From contig JAHLEZ010000006.1 of assembly GCA_020726505.1 (NCBI GenBank), positions 1,426,001 to 1,490,000 of the forward strand: 64,000 nt of DNA, written 5' to 3'. The notes beneath the pieces were generated by a model, which did not search any database, had not been told where the DNA came from, and saw only the letters and a program-made list of their open reading frames with translations. Within the stretch, counting starts at the first letter, position 1; every line of letters begins with the position of its first letter. Made by a program: the position numbers and the translations under genes. Source of the DNA: Leptodontidium sp. MPI-SDFR-AT-0119. Its lineage: Eukaryota > Ascomycota > Leotiomycetes > Helotiales > Leptodontidiaceae. Below, one piece after another: positions 13,560 to 23,992 of this stretch.

Positions 13560-15532
13560 AATTCGCCAGAAACTCATCCATCAACAATTCTGCGTCGCTG
13601 TCACCCAATACCACATCGTCCAATCCATCCTCGTCGCCACGGCTGCTACTTGGCCTTCCTTCTCTTAAAGCATCGCACCTTCGGTGCCGTAAGACCTCAG
13701 AAGGTGTCTCAACGTCGTGGTCATCATCCTCCGAGTCATCGAGATGTCCCTCCCCCCGATGCCTCTTCGGACCTGCAACAGAACCTCCATAGGTAGTGGG
13801 GTCCACAGTTCTGTACCCAATATCTCTATTTCTATGTTTGCAAGGAATTTCTGGCATTGAGATTCTCCCGATACTGGCATTCGATCTTACCATTTCATAC
13901 TGGTTCCGCCCCGAGGTCGGTGAGCTACCAGTTGTGGAACAGCCATCGTCAACTAGCGATGGCGATAGGTGGGAAACACTCCAAGAGGTGCTGAATCCGT
14001 CAGGCAGATCCTCATTCCCATCCTTATCTTCCTCGACAAGTCCACCCCTGAGCACAACGAGCCATTTCGTAGGCTTCGACAATATTCGCTTCCAAAAGTA
14101 CCGATCCTCCATTCCGAACGTGCTGTCAAGAGCCACCAGTTTCCAACCATACGGTCCTTCTCGACGATTACGATCTCTCAACAACGACCAGATTTCCTTT
14201 TGCGCTTCTTTTGGCATACTAGCGAGTGTTGCATCATCAATAGTAGAATTTTCTTTGCCGACAGCTTTCCCATTCCTTATGCCACTCAGGATCCACTTTT
14301 CCAGCGCCGATTTGTCTTTTGATAGTGCTGAGATGGTGTATTTGTGACGTTTATAATCCCCCGAAAATATTCGGATTTTCAGTCCGCATACGAGAATCAT
14401 GCTGTCTGGTTTGGCGGTCTTGACTTTGTGTTCTAGGACCCAGCCTTCGTAGACACTACGGTTGTCTAGTGAATGTCTAGAAGAATCTTAGCATTGTACA
14501 GGGAAGGTTTAGGGATAGCTATGATGTCGATGAATTAGAAGAACGTGGATGGATTACTTGCCTGTACTCGAGATCTGGATTTGACGGAGTATGGGGATCC
14601 TCGGATTGGCCATTGGGCAAAGGAGTCAACGGTTCAACAATAGCTGTCCGTGTCTCTTTCAACGGAACACTCCAAATCCCTTTCTCAGGGGTCGACACTG
14701 CCGCAACATCCATCTTCGCTGTATAATTCTCATCGATGACTCCGTCTGTAGCAATCTTTACATCTCTCTTTGCTGTCTCCTTTGCAGCCTCAACGTCAAT
14801 TTCAGGATTTACCCCCCCATTAACTGCGGGTTGTTTCTTCTTAGGCTCGCTCGGTACCAAACCAGCACTTTTCAAGCTCTTCAAAAGCATAGGCAAATGC
14901 ATCACGAGTACCTTCAGATCTTCAGCCTGGTCTTCATTCAAAAGATGCCTACGCAAATAATCAGTCTCAACGAACAGAACCTCCAAGCCTTCCTTTCTTT
15001 GGAAAGTAACTCACTTCTTACTCAACTCCCTCAAGGTAAATAACTTCACCCAATCCAACAAGAGGGCCAGATTCGTCTTCGTCGTCTCAATAGACCTAAG
15101 CAAATCCCACATCTCCTCCTCCCCACCAAGTGCAAACGTCAATCGATCCCAAGTCGCCATCTTCTTCTCACCTCCAAACCCATTCGCCTTCCCCTTCCCA
15201 TCCATAATCACCTTCGCACCCACAACATCCTTAACCTTCTCACCCCTCGCCTCCCTCAACGCCTTGTCTAATCTCTCGAAATTCCTCTCGCACCCCTCCT
15301 TCGTAGCCTGGAAATTATGCGCCGTGATCTTAAACTCGGTCTCATATCGGTTGACTGTGGTGCTGAGTTCTGTTAGGAGGGAGACGGTGAGTGTCACGTC
15401 GTTGGAGAGGTCTTGGATGCGTTGCTCGGCGCAGGTGTAGGAGCCGCTAAAGGAGCGGAGGGTTTTAGTCACGCTGATGCCGAAGGATACGAGCGATAGG
15501 ATGCAGGCGCTGAGGCCGACTTCTTCAGCCAT
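13543..15532 (-). CDS. STAND-N-like N-terminal domain protein without a visible NTPase
   Basis: Three exons on the minus strand, 15532-15015, 14948-14562 and 14476-13543, encode 612 residues. The start MAEEVGLSACILSLVSFGIS, with its hydrophobic first helix and the following IQDLSNDVTLTVSLLTEL, resembles the N-terminal effector-like domain of fungal STAND proteins and related short proteins. The middle is charged and low-complexity (about residues 173-300). The C-terminal third has a possibly folded block (VYEGWVLEHKVKTAKPDSM to WKRILSKPTKWLVVLRGG) and ends in an acidic tail. No NACHT, NB-ARC, ankyrin or WD repeats are seen. The second intron uses a GC donor (GCAAGT). Its acceptor could be TTCTAG or CGTAG, 24 bases apart, both in frame. 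Function is unknown; a role in signalling or self/non-self response would be inference only. Confidence 0.7.
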
Positions 15533-15887
15533 GGAGTTGGAGAAGGGGGACTGAGAGGATAGGACTTGGTTAGTTGGTTGATCATGAGTAGTTTGGTATG
15601 TTGGTGGTGATATTTTTTCTTTGTCTTGTGAGGTTGAGCTGCATTGATCATTCCCTGTCAGCTGCGACTGAGACTGGGAGAGCCAGAGGATTGGACAGAC
15701 TTGCAGCAAAGCATGTCTGAGAAAGTGAAAGGAAGAGAAAGTCGAGACAGCCATTAAAGTTTCCCTTAGCTCGCTGGCTTCATACTAACCGTGGTGTGTG
15801 AGGTTGGATGTCTCGAGTTATTAGAATACTTCGGTAGACCTCTCCAAGTACTGACAGACCAACATCCCCTTACAGAACACCAATCCC
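15533..15887. other. Upstream region of the STAND-N-like gene and 3' flank of the reductase
   Basis: The two flanking genes lie on the same strand. An upstream in-frame ATG at 15754 would add a poorly conserved-looking leader to the STAND-N-like gene; I preferred the ATG at 15532 because the family-like residues begin there. Confidence 0.4.
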
Positions 15888-17392
15888 CTATTCCAACTTC
15901 CTAGGCCTGATCGCTCTCAATTTCTCCGGCACATCCAACTTAGCAGCAAAGCCAGTCCACGCAACATCCTTACTCGTCATGCGAGAACTATACTTGCTAC
16001 CCTCCTGATCTACAGTAAACAACATATTCATCGGCCAGCCTATATCGAACTCTGCTACACCTTCGATTTCATCAATCTCCTCGTCTGTGAGCTCAATGCT
16101 TAGTGCTTCAATATTGCCTTTAAGATGCGAGAGCTTGCGGCCACCGATAATGGGGTAGACGTAGGGGTATTTGTGCATGATGTACGCGAGTGCCTAATTC
16201 GGAAATCAACAACCATCCCCAAAAGTCACGCCGAAACAACACAAAACATAGGTTCAGAATAGGTCAAGAGAGAACAGCTTACCACACTCGTAAGCACCGT
16301 CCCCTTTCTTCTAGCAATCTCATCCAACTTCCCCGCAACAAGCGCATTCTTCTCTTCAGGAGGGAACATTTTCCTCCCCTCCCCAGCGTCCTTCTCTCGC
16401 TGGTCAGGAGTCTTGAAATCGCCACTCCCGAGGACACCCCATGGCGCGATACCCATACCCTCGCTCTCGCACATGGGCAGTATATCACGCTCGAAGTCGC
16501 GGGTTGCAGCGTTCCATTTACCTTGGTAGACGGAGAAGGGCGTCAGGCCGTGCTCGCGAGCGTAGCAGTTGGCTTTGACGACTACCCAGGCGGGTGTGTC
16601 ACTTATGCCGAGGTAGAGGATCTTGCCGGCGGCGACGAGGTGGTTGAGGCTTTGCATGAGTTCTGGGATGGAGGTTGTGAAGTCCCACCAGTGGACGAAG
16701 AACTGTGTGTTATCAGTCACTCTATTCACTTATAACCACTCCCTCCTTCTATCCAACTTTCTCGCTCTTAGTGAACGCCGAACGGGGCTATGAACTTACT
16801 AAATCAATATAATCCGTGCCCAACTTCTTCAGAGAAGCATTGATAGAATTCTTCAGACTCTTAGAATGATTCCCAGAAAAGTTCGAGTTCATGGCTCCCT
16901 TGCCAGAGGTGTAGAGGGTGGTGTATTTGGTGGCTAGGATGATCTGCTCGCGGTTCTCGCGGGTGGCCATCCATTCGCCGATCCATTGTTCGGATTCTCC
17001 TCCTTGATAGGCGTTGGCTCTGCATTTTTCATAAGAATACAATTTTTCTCTCCTAAGACTGACAGAGAAACTTACGTATCGATGAAATTACCACCTTGTT
17101 CGAAGAAGTAATCGAGGATTTCGAAGGTGGTTTCTTTGCTGCATTCTAATCTGTGTCAGGCATTTCCCGATATTCGGTTTATAGGATAAGTAGTTGTTAC
17201 CTCCCATAGCTTGTTTCCTGGAGTACAAATATTAGAAATTTCTTCCAATGCTTAAGTTGGAAAGATATACCAAGCATCGCCAAAATTCATAGCACCAAGA
17301 CACAGTGGTGAGACTCTGACGCCTGCGGTAGGCGACAAGATACGATGGTATCCGAGGATACTTTTGGGGACTGCTGCAGGAGTGAAAGCCAT
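15888..17392 (-). CDS. Aldo/keto reductase (aryl-alcohol dehydrogenase/norsolorinate reductase type)
   Basis: Six exons on the minus strand, 17392-17271, 17217-17201, 17145-17076, 17019-16800, 16702-16283 and 16193-15888, give 384 residues. The second exon is only 17 nt. All junctions are GT-AG and in phase. Aldo/keto reductase landmarks are complete: [12 protein letters not shown] at the N-terminus, [15 protein letters not shown] (catalytic Asp and Tyr), ILATKYT (Lys), DYIDLFFVHWWD (His), and a C-terminal [20 protein letters not shown] that binds the NADP phosphate. The family reduces aryl aldehydes or polyketide intermediates with NADPH. No polyketide synthase or other cluster partner is near, so a general detoxifying or aryl-alcohol role is more likely than a biosynthetic-cluster role. 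Confidence 0.88.
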
Positions 17393-18337
17393 TTTCGCAA
17401 TTCAAGTAATTTTTTTCTTCAGTTGTTAGCAAGAAAGAGAAAGGGAGGATGAAACGATGCTTTTGAACTAAGATGAGAAGAAAACCAAACGAGACGAGGG
17501 AAACCTCCTGATTTATACACTTAAAGACCTCAACGCTCCACTTAGAAGGACAACAGATACAAACTAAATTTCTACCTGGCAGGATTCGGACGTAGTGATT
17601 TTATATCCGCGAGAGCGAGGATGGAAGATACCATAGATTAGAGGACCGAGCCTAGAATAGGTATTTGCGCCTCATGCAAGCAAATGTCGAGGTTGCAGCT
17701 CCACTTGAAGAAGTCCTAAATATCAAGCACGACCATTCAACCAATGATATGGCTGCAATGGTGACAAGATGCGAGATTCATCTGTTGTTATCCTTTGTGA
17801 TGGATCATGCGATGTGTGTAGAGCACGGAGATATGACGATGAAGAGCGTTTGAGGTCAGAGACCCTCGAAGAAGGAGGCTGGAGGTCAGCATGTTGCATA
17901 AGCGAAGGAAGTTTATATGGACAACCCCCACATCCACACCCAGAGCGCCGTCTACTCTGCCAGACCGCTTGTCAGCAGGTCACAGAAAGGTGAGAGTCCT
18001 GCTGGGTGGTTAATTGATTTAATATTGGACCTAGATGGGAAGTTCTCAGAGAACTCTTCACTTGAGAAAGGTCGGGTTTACCTGATTCATACTATGATAT
18101 CCCCGATGGAGATCTCGTAGATGAGATAGGCAGCTTGTACAGAGAGCAAGCATGCCAAACGATTCGTCCCGGTCTGTATTATTGAGCTAATTTTTAGAGG
18201 AGCAGAGGCAAAATCGAGCTCTTTTCCATGTTCCATGACTGGATGGTGACCACAGTCTACTTGGTGGATTTTAAGCTGTTGGCAGATTTTCTCACGTCAG
18301 ATACACCAGGCTAGGATCGCCATCTGAACGCAGATGT
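17393..18337. other. Spacer between reductase and ALG1, no gene seen
   Basis: Short open frames at 17665-18120 show no family features. The left end is the reductase promoter; the right end is the ALG1 3' flank. Confidence 0.45.
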
Positions 18338-19775
18338 TCATTCACAGAGACCTAAAAACCTTCCTGCGACACTATCCCATTCTTCGTCCCATCTTCTACT
18401 TCCTTCCTTCATCGCCCCCTGCCTCAGTTTCGCCAGTTGTCTGCCGTCGACCTCGCCGAACAATTCATCTAGCAAATTGGCTAAGGCGGCACTGGTGACG
18501 AAGGACCTTCCATTGATGCCATCCTTTACCAACTCTCCCCAGCTCTCGTAGTCTCCATACCCTACGACAGGTAACCCAGCTCCAAACATATCTACAACCT
18601 TCATAGGAAGATCAACTCCGCTGCTACTCATGTGTAGACACACCCCAAGATCCGCACATCCCAACAGGGTCGCATAATCTTCTGCGCTTAGCCAAGCGGT
18701 ACTTATGGTGACATTGTTCAGTTTGGAGCCTTTGGTGAGGGTAGCTATGGCATCCAGATACATTTGCTTCTGTGGACCTTTGCCAGTAATGATGGCAAGA
18801 ATAGGCGGGAGTTTTTCAGACGAGGCTGCATAGGTACAAAGGGCTCCAAGAAGGAGACTGAAGTCTTCATCCGGAGTCCAAGATGTACTGCTCACTAGTA
18901 GCTTTGTCTTTCCTGCCATTATATCATGTGCGTGTTTCTGGCTTTCTGGCATCCTCTCTAGGAACGCCTTCCGAGATTCTTGGTTTGATATCGGCTGGAA
19001 AATTGCCGCAGGTCGGTCGTGCAGTGTAAAGATTGGTGACTTAATATTGTAGGGTTTATTCCGAAGTTGGTTCTGCATAGCATATGTCACAGTGAAGGAG
19101 GCAGTGGGTGCCCAGCTCCCCAAGAGTGCTTCGTAGTATTTCGAGATGGTGACAAAGGGATGGTTCCCGCCTCGAGTCCCAGCCAGAATTGTCCAGCCAT
19201 AGTTGTGCCAATCGATTATGAGGTGGGTATTTCGGAGGAAGCAGATTATGATTGCGATGAAAAGGGTAGGAATCGAAGGAGGGTTCTGGACTAGCAGCCA
19301 TCGGGAAGCTTTCGTCCGATATCCAAGGGTATGGAAGAGACTCCAAATCTGCCAAAGAACCTTCAATGGGCCTGCGATAATGAAAGGAACTTTGTTTGCT
19401 CGAAGAAGGGGTGGTGGTGGAGGTAAGGGGACAATCGTAATGAGGGGATTGTTGATCAGGCCAGGGTGTAAGGTAGATTCTGGACACTTGGTCAGTGGCA
19501 GAAAAGACACAAGACCCAGCTTATATACCATGATATCCAATCACATCCACTCTTCCACCATGTTTAGCTATACTCATAGCATGATATTGCATCCGCGGAC
19601 TGCGCCCAATGTCTCCGAGAACCAGCACTTGGACGGAGATCTTGGGCTCATTGGCGGTGCCCTTGGTGATAACCTTCGGCGGCGAATGCTTGACATATCG
19701 GCTTGGTAACATGAGAAGGGCAATTGTGAAAGCAGTCGAAGCAAAGACTGCAAGTGTCAAGAGAGCTTCCAGCAT
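18338..19775 (-). CDS. ALG1: Chitobiosyldiphosphodolichol beta-mannosyltransferase
   Basis: Two exons on the minus strand, 19775-19529 and 19479-18338, encode 462 residues, typical of ALG1. The enzyme adds the first mannose, from GDP-mannose, to dolichol-PP-GlcNAc2 on the cytosolic face of the ER, an essential step of N-glycan assembly. The N-terminus has an ER membrane anchor ([20 protein letters not shown]) followed by [19 protein letters not shown], the signature start of this family. Further conserved blocks are [45 protein letters not shown] and the GT-B C-terminal [19 protein letters not shown]. The intron falls in the [12 protein letters not shown] loop and is 49 nt. The gene is divergent from the zinc transporter at 20537. 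Confidence 0.95.
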
Positions 19776-20536
19776 GATGACGCAGACACAGCGAGCAGCT
19801 TCGAGACGTATTCGAGGAATGTGGGCGAGACAGAATAGGATAGGATATCACCGTATCAGATGTGACGCCATTGCCGACGATGAAGATGGAGATGAGACAC
19901 GGAAGCTGCGGAGAAACCTGGGTGGAATGTTGCCAGAATCGAAGTATATAATTCCTTGGTGTTGTAGAGTGAAACGTGTGTGGAATAGTTCAGATGATCG
20001 GCCTCTTCACCTGCATATGCGATCTGACGGCGGCACTTCCATCATTCGCGTCGGCTCATAGACTAAATGCGGAGACCCCTGATCCATGCCGCGCCTAGAT
20101 AGCGCTAAGAGAGCATACAGCCTATCACCTTCCACATGCATCGGTGGTGGTGGGTCTCCCGCCAAGGAAGCATCAGGGGAACAATCAACACCAGAGAGGA
20201 AGGAAGGGAATCTGCCCTGCCCGCCTTCTTCTATGAGGTCTGTCTCCGCACATACATCTTCACTCGCTGCGAATCCCCTCACTTTCACTCTCTCGCCGCC
20301 GGCGACAACGACCATATACAACCAGGCAATTGGGCATCTTCTTTCCCTCTTTCTTCCTCGCCCATTCCGCCTGGCAATCCCACCCTACTCCAGCCTCAAT
20401 CGATAGGCGGACAATAAGGAGATTGCGAAGAGTCGGTGTCCAGGCAACATATGCGGGGAGAGGAGAGGAGGATCTTGCACGGGCTTCACAGCTCGATTCG
20501 ACTTGCCACAGTCGCAGTTGATCTCCAAAGCATACA
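19776..20536. promoter_or_regulatory. Divergent promoter region of ALG1 and the zinc transporter
   Basis: The two genes start 761 bases apart and face away from each other. The right half contains upstream open frames (for example from 20136) that look like leader uORFs rather than genes. No zinc-responsive or other defined site was recognised. Confidence 0.5.
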
Positions 20537-22250
20537 ATGGCTTCATCTTATGCTCTGCCAGCGTCGGCAATGACCCATAGCCATGGTCATGGGCATACCC
20601 ACCTTCATTCGCACTCCCACTCGCATTCACCGGGCCGCCAGTACCCTCCAAGTCCTCAAAAGACTTTGAGGTCAGAACGATCGAACGGCAGCCTACATTC
20701 GCATTCATACTCCGAACCACACCTTGATCATGGACACAATAACCACAACCATGGCCATGGCCATGGCTCCTCGCCGAGTCGCGGCCACAGCTATATGCGA
20801 GATCACTCACCGTTTCCATATCTCCCGACTCCCCCGAACAGCAACGGCATGTCACCTATTTCGGAATTCCCAAAACATACCCATCATCACGAACCATCGC
20901 CCGCACTCTCGCAAATGGGACCCTTCGAACCCTCCCTGAATGCTGTCAACATTGGATCCCACAGCCATGAGCATGACCACTCACATAACGACGCTCCGCA
21001 CGTCGAGCAACCACGTTCTAAATTCACCAGCCTCCTCCTCCCATTCGCCATGCGTTGGCCCCTACTCCATACCATATTGGCAGACAAAGACTCCCGCAGG
21101 ATATTCTATTTCATGTCACTGAACTTCGCATTCATGATAGTACAGGCCTGCTATGGCTTTTTGACTGATTCTCTTGGACTACTCAGCGACAGCATACATA
21201 TGTTCTTCGACTGCTTGGCTCTAGGCGTTGGATTATTTGCTGCTGTTGCCAGCAAGTGGCCACCAAGTGAACGTTTTCCTTACGGCTTTGGAAAGATTGA
21301 GAGTTTGTCAGGTTTTGGAAACGGTGTATTCTTGATGTATGTATTTGCTTTTTGAAAAAGGACGAGAACTAACATTTTCCAGGCTCATCAGTGTCGAGAT
21401 CATGATTGAAGCGGCCGAGAGATTAACGGAAGGAAGAGAGACAAAGCGACTAGCAGAACTATTCGTTGTGAGTGCTATGGGACTTGCTGTCAATCTGGTA
21501 GGTATGGCATGTTTTGGACACCATGGACATCATGGACACGACCACGGAGGACATAGTCATGGTCATGGAGGACATAACCACGGCCATAGCCATTCGCACT
21601 CGCACGAAAAGGAGCATGCCCACGACCATGCTCACGATCACGACCATGACTGTAAAGATGGCCACGGACATACGACTCTACTCTCAGACTCGCCTCCAGC
21701 CAAGGCACATGCTCATGTTGGCCATGCTCACTCTCATGACAATGAAAACATGCACGGTATCTTCCTTCATGTCCTTGCGGATACCATGGGAAGTGCTGCA
21801 GTCATGGTCTCAACGGCACTGATCTACTTCTTTGGTTGGAACGGATGGGATCCTCTTGCATCCTGCGTTATTGCCCTTCTGATATTCTTGTCGTCCATTC
21901 CACTTATCAAGAGCAGTGCAAAGAAGCTTCTCCTCACGGTTCCCGATGAGATCGAATACGGACTCCGGGACACCCTCGCAGGTGTCAGTGATCTGAGAGG
22001 AGTGGCCACTTACACCGTCCCACGATTCTGGATGGGCGACAAGAATACAGACAGTGAGAGCGAGCAGGTGCTAGGTGTCATCCACATCATTGCCACACGA
22101 GGTTCAGATTTAGATGACGTGCGAGAGCGGACGAGAGATTTCCTACTCAACCATGGAATCGACGTCGTAGTTCAAGTCGAGAAGGGCGACGACACGAGCT
22201 GTTGGTGTGGAGGATCGAGCAATCGATCTCCAAGTCAGTCTTTGTACTAG
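20537..22250 (+). CDS. His-rich CDF-family zinc transporter (Msc2/ZnT5-7 type)
   Basis: Two exons, 20537-21336 and 21383-22250, encode 555 residues. A long cytosolic N-terminus rich in His-Gly and His-Ser pairs (about residues 13-155) leads into transmembrane helices starting near FYFMSLNFAFMIVQACYG. The CDF metal-site motif HxxxD occurs twice, in DSIHMFFD (helix 2) and LHVLADTMGS (helix 5). Between helices 4 and 5 is a second His-rich loop of some 75 residues. The C-terminal domain (VPDEIEYGLRDTLAGVSDLR to VVVQVEKGDD) is the usual metal-regulated dimer domain, and it ends with a CWCGG motif. Such proteins load zinc into the early secretory pathway. Msc2-type proteins in yeast are longer at the N-terminus; this one lacks those extra helices and so may be closer to ZnT7. 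Confidence 0.88.
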
Positions 22251-22790
22251 CGTACTTGGGGTCATTTCTAGGAGTTACGGCATAAGGTTTTCTGAATACA
22301 TACGGGTAACAAGCATACATTTCTTGGATGGTGTGACTTGTAGGATAGGAATTTGCATTTTTTTGTTGATTGGTATAAAGTAGGCCTCGTTTCGTCTCTG
22401 CAGCATTTAGATAGGAGTTTTCAATGATACCTCGTACACAACACCCCTCGCGCTGGCCACCCAAGCGAGCTTCCTCCACCCAAAACTCTAATCGCTTTGG
22501 GTCAAGTTTTCTGCCGCCCGACGCTAAGAGGCAAAGCACATTTCGATCATGCCCACGATATGAATCTTGGTCTCGTTTCCCCCTTCTCTACTGCCTGTAG
22601 TCGCTTTATTGTCAGTCGATCAATCAATTTTGTGCATTTTCAGTTCTACCCAGACACCATTGGGGTGATTGCAGCTTCAACAGACTTTTATTTGCCATCT
22701 TACGGTCAAGAAGTATATGAAAGCAGCAGCGCAAACGCTCTACCGTGGATTATGTACAATGATTCTCCTCTTAGCTGTTGTAGTAGTAGC
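22251..22790. other. Convergent 3' spacer
   Basis: The zinc transporter and the aldose epimerase end toward each other here. The open frame on the plus strand at 22497 crosses the epimerase exon and is a shadow. Confidence 0.45.
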
Positions 22791-23992
22791 TCAGAACGTG
22801 CTGAACTTATACGAGATCCAACTCTCGTACGGTTTTGTGTCAGGTCCGAAGATCTGCTTGTTGGTTCTGCCCCACTCAGGATGATTGATCCCATCAATCC
22901 AGTCTTGTGGCTCAACAGCTACGCAGCCATTACTCCTGACGAAGCCATTGGATGCTGGACCACCTTGAGATTTCTTCAGCTCGTTGGCACCTAAACCGGT
23001 CAGCTTGCTCGCAATCAAAAATTCAAGTGTTGAGGCGGAAACTTACCTCCCATCCAATAGCACGAATACACCACAACTCCCGCCTGATCACTATACAAAT
23101 CCCACTTAATGCCACTCCAATCACTCGACAGTGTCGCAATAGGTTTATCCTGATCCGGTCCCCCGCGGTCCACAATCCACTGGTTATTATACCCACTGCA
23201 ACCGAACGAGCTTCCACAGTTACCAACCCAATCCGGATCACTCATGCTAGCACCCAACTGCTTCGGTTTCGAGACGAAGTCATTCACACCCCCTTTCTTG
23301 ACTTTGGGAAGCGCGCCGGTCGATTGCGTCGTCCCGTCAATACCGATCATGCGCTCTCCGAACGGCAAGCTGAGAGTATGATTCAGCACCAGATCCGTAG
23401 CTGGGTTAGCGAAAGCGTCGAGATTCCAGTACGGGTGTGTCGTCAACATGATAGGCGTCTTATGCTCAACTGCTTTAGCAGACAATTTCGTACTCCACGT
23501 ATTAGCAGTGATGGTATGCGTGACCTTCCCCAGCACCAAGCCAGGGAATCCAAGCGAGGAATTCCCCTCATCGCGGATAGTGAAGGTGATGCTCGAGTTA
23601 GTGACTTCGGAGACATTCCAAGTCCGGCGAGACCAGCCATTGAGTCCACTATGCAGCGTCCCGTTCCCGTCATTAGCTTCGGTGAAATAGCGAGTCCCGT
23701 CGATTTCGTAGGTGTGGTTCGCGATGCGGTTGGTGTATCGTCCTGGGACGGCGCCGTAGTCTGGATGGTTGGGATCGACCGGGTAGAATGACCCGTTGTC
23801 GTAGCCTAGGATGATATCTCGCTTGACTCCATTGCGGTCGGAGACTACGAGACTGGTGATTGCTGCGGAGTAGGCAATAAATTTGGCTGTTATACCTGGC
23901 GCGGACAGAGTATATGTCCCATCTGGACCGGGTGCTGGTACAGCAAGAACCGACAACGGCAATAGTAACGAGGTAAGAAGTGACTTGATCAT
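22791..23992 (-). CDS. Secreted aldose 1-epimerase (galactose mutarotase family)
   Basis: Two exons on the minus strand, 23992-23047 and 22990-22791, give 381 residues. The start MIKSLLTSLLLPLSVLAVPA is a clear signal peptide, so I prefer it to the in-frame ATG 84 bases further upstream. The mutarotase fold is marked by GAVPGRYTNRIANHTYEIDG, the active-site LHSGLNGWSRRTWNV (His) and LTTHPYWNLDAF (His), and the C-terminal GVVVYSCYWMGG and WGRTNKQIFGP blocks. Several NxS/T sites fit secretion. The family interconverts alpha and beta anomers of hexoses. Extracellular members probably act on sugars released from plant or other polysaccharides, which suits an organism that also secretes an AA9 enzyme. 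Confidence 0.88.

Noticed and set aside
13796..14347. 183-residue open frame on the plus strand
   Set aside because: It is antisense to the STAND-N-like gene, whose frame is spliced and coherent.
16190..16735. 181-residue open frame on the plus strand
   Set aside because: It lies opposite the conserved aldo/keto reductase exons and has no family features; it is a shadow.
20136..20417. 93-residue frame upstream of the zinc transporter
   Set aside because: It lies in the divergent promoter and leader and looks like a chance or upstream open frame without any domain.
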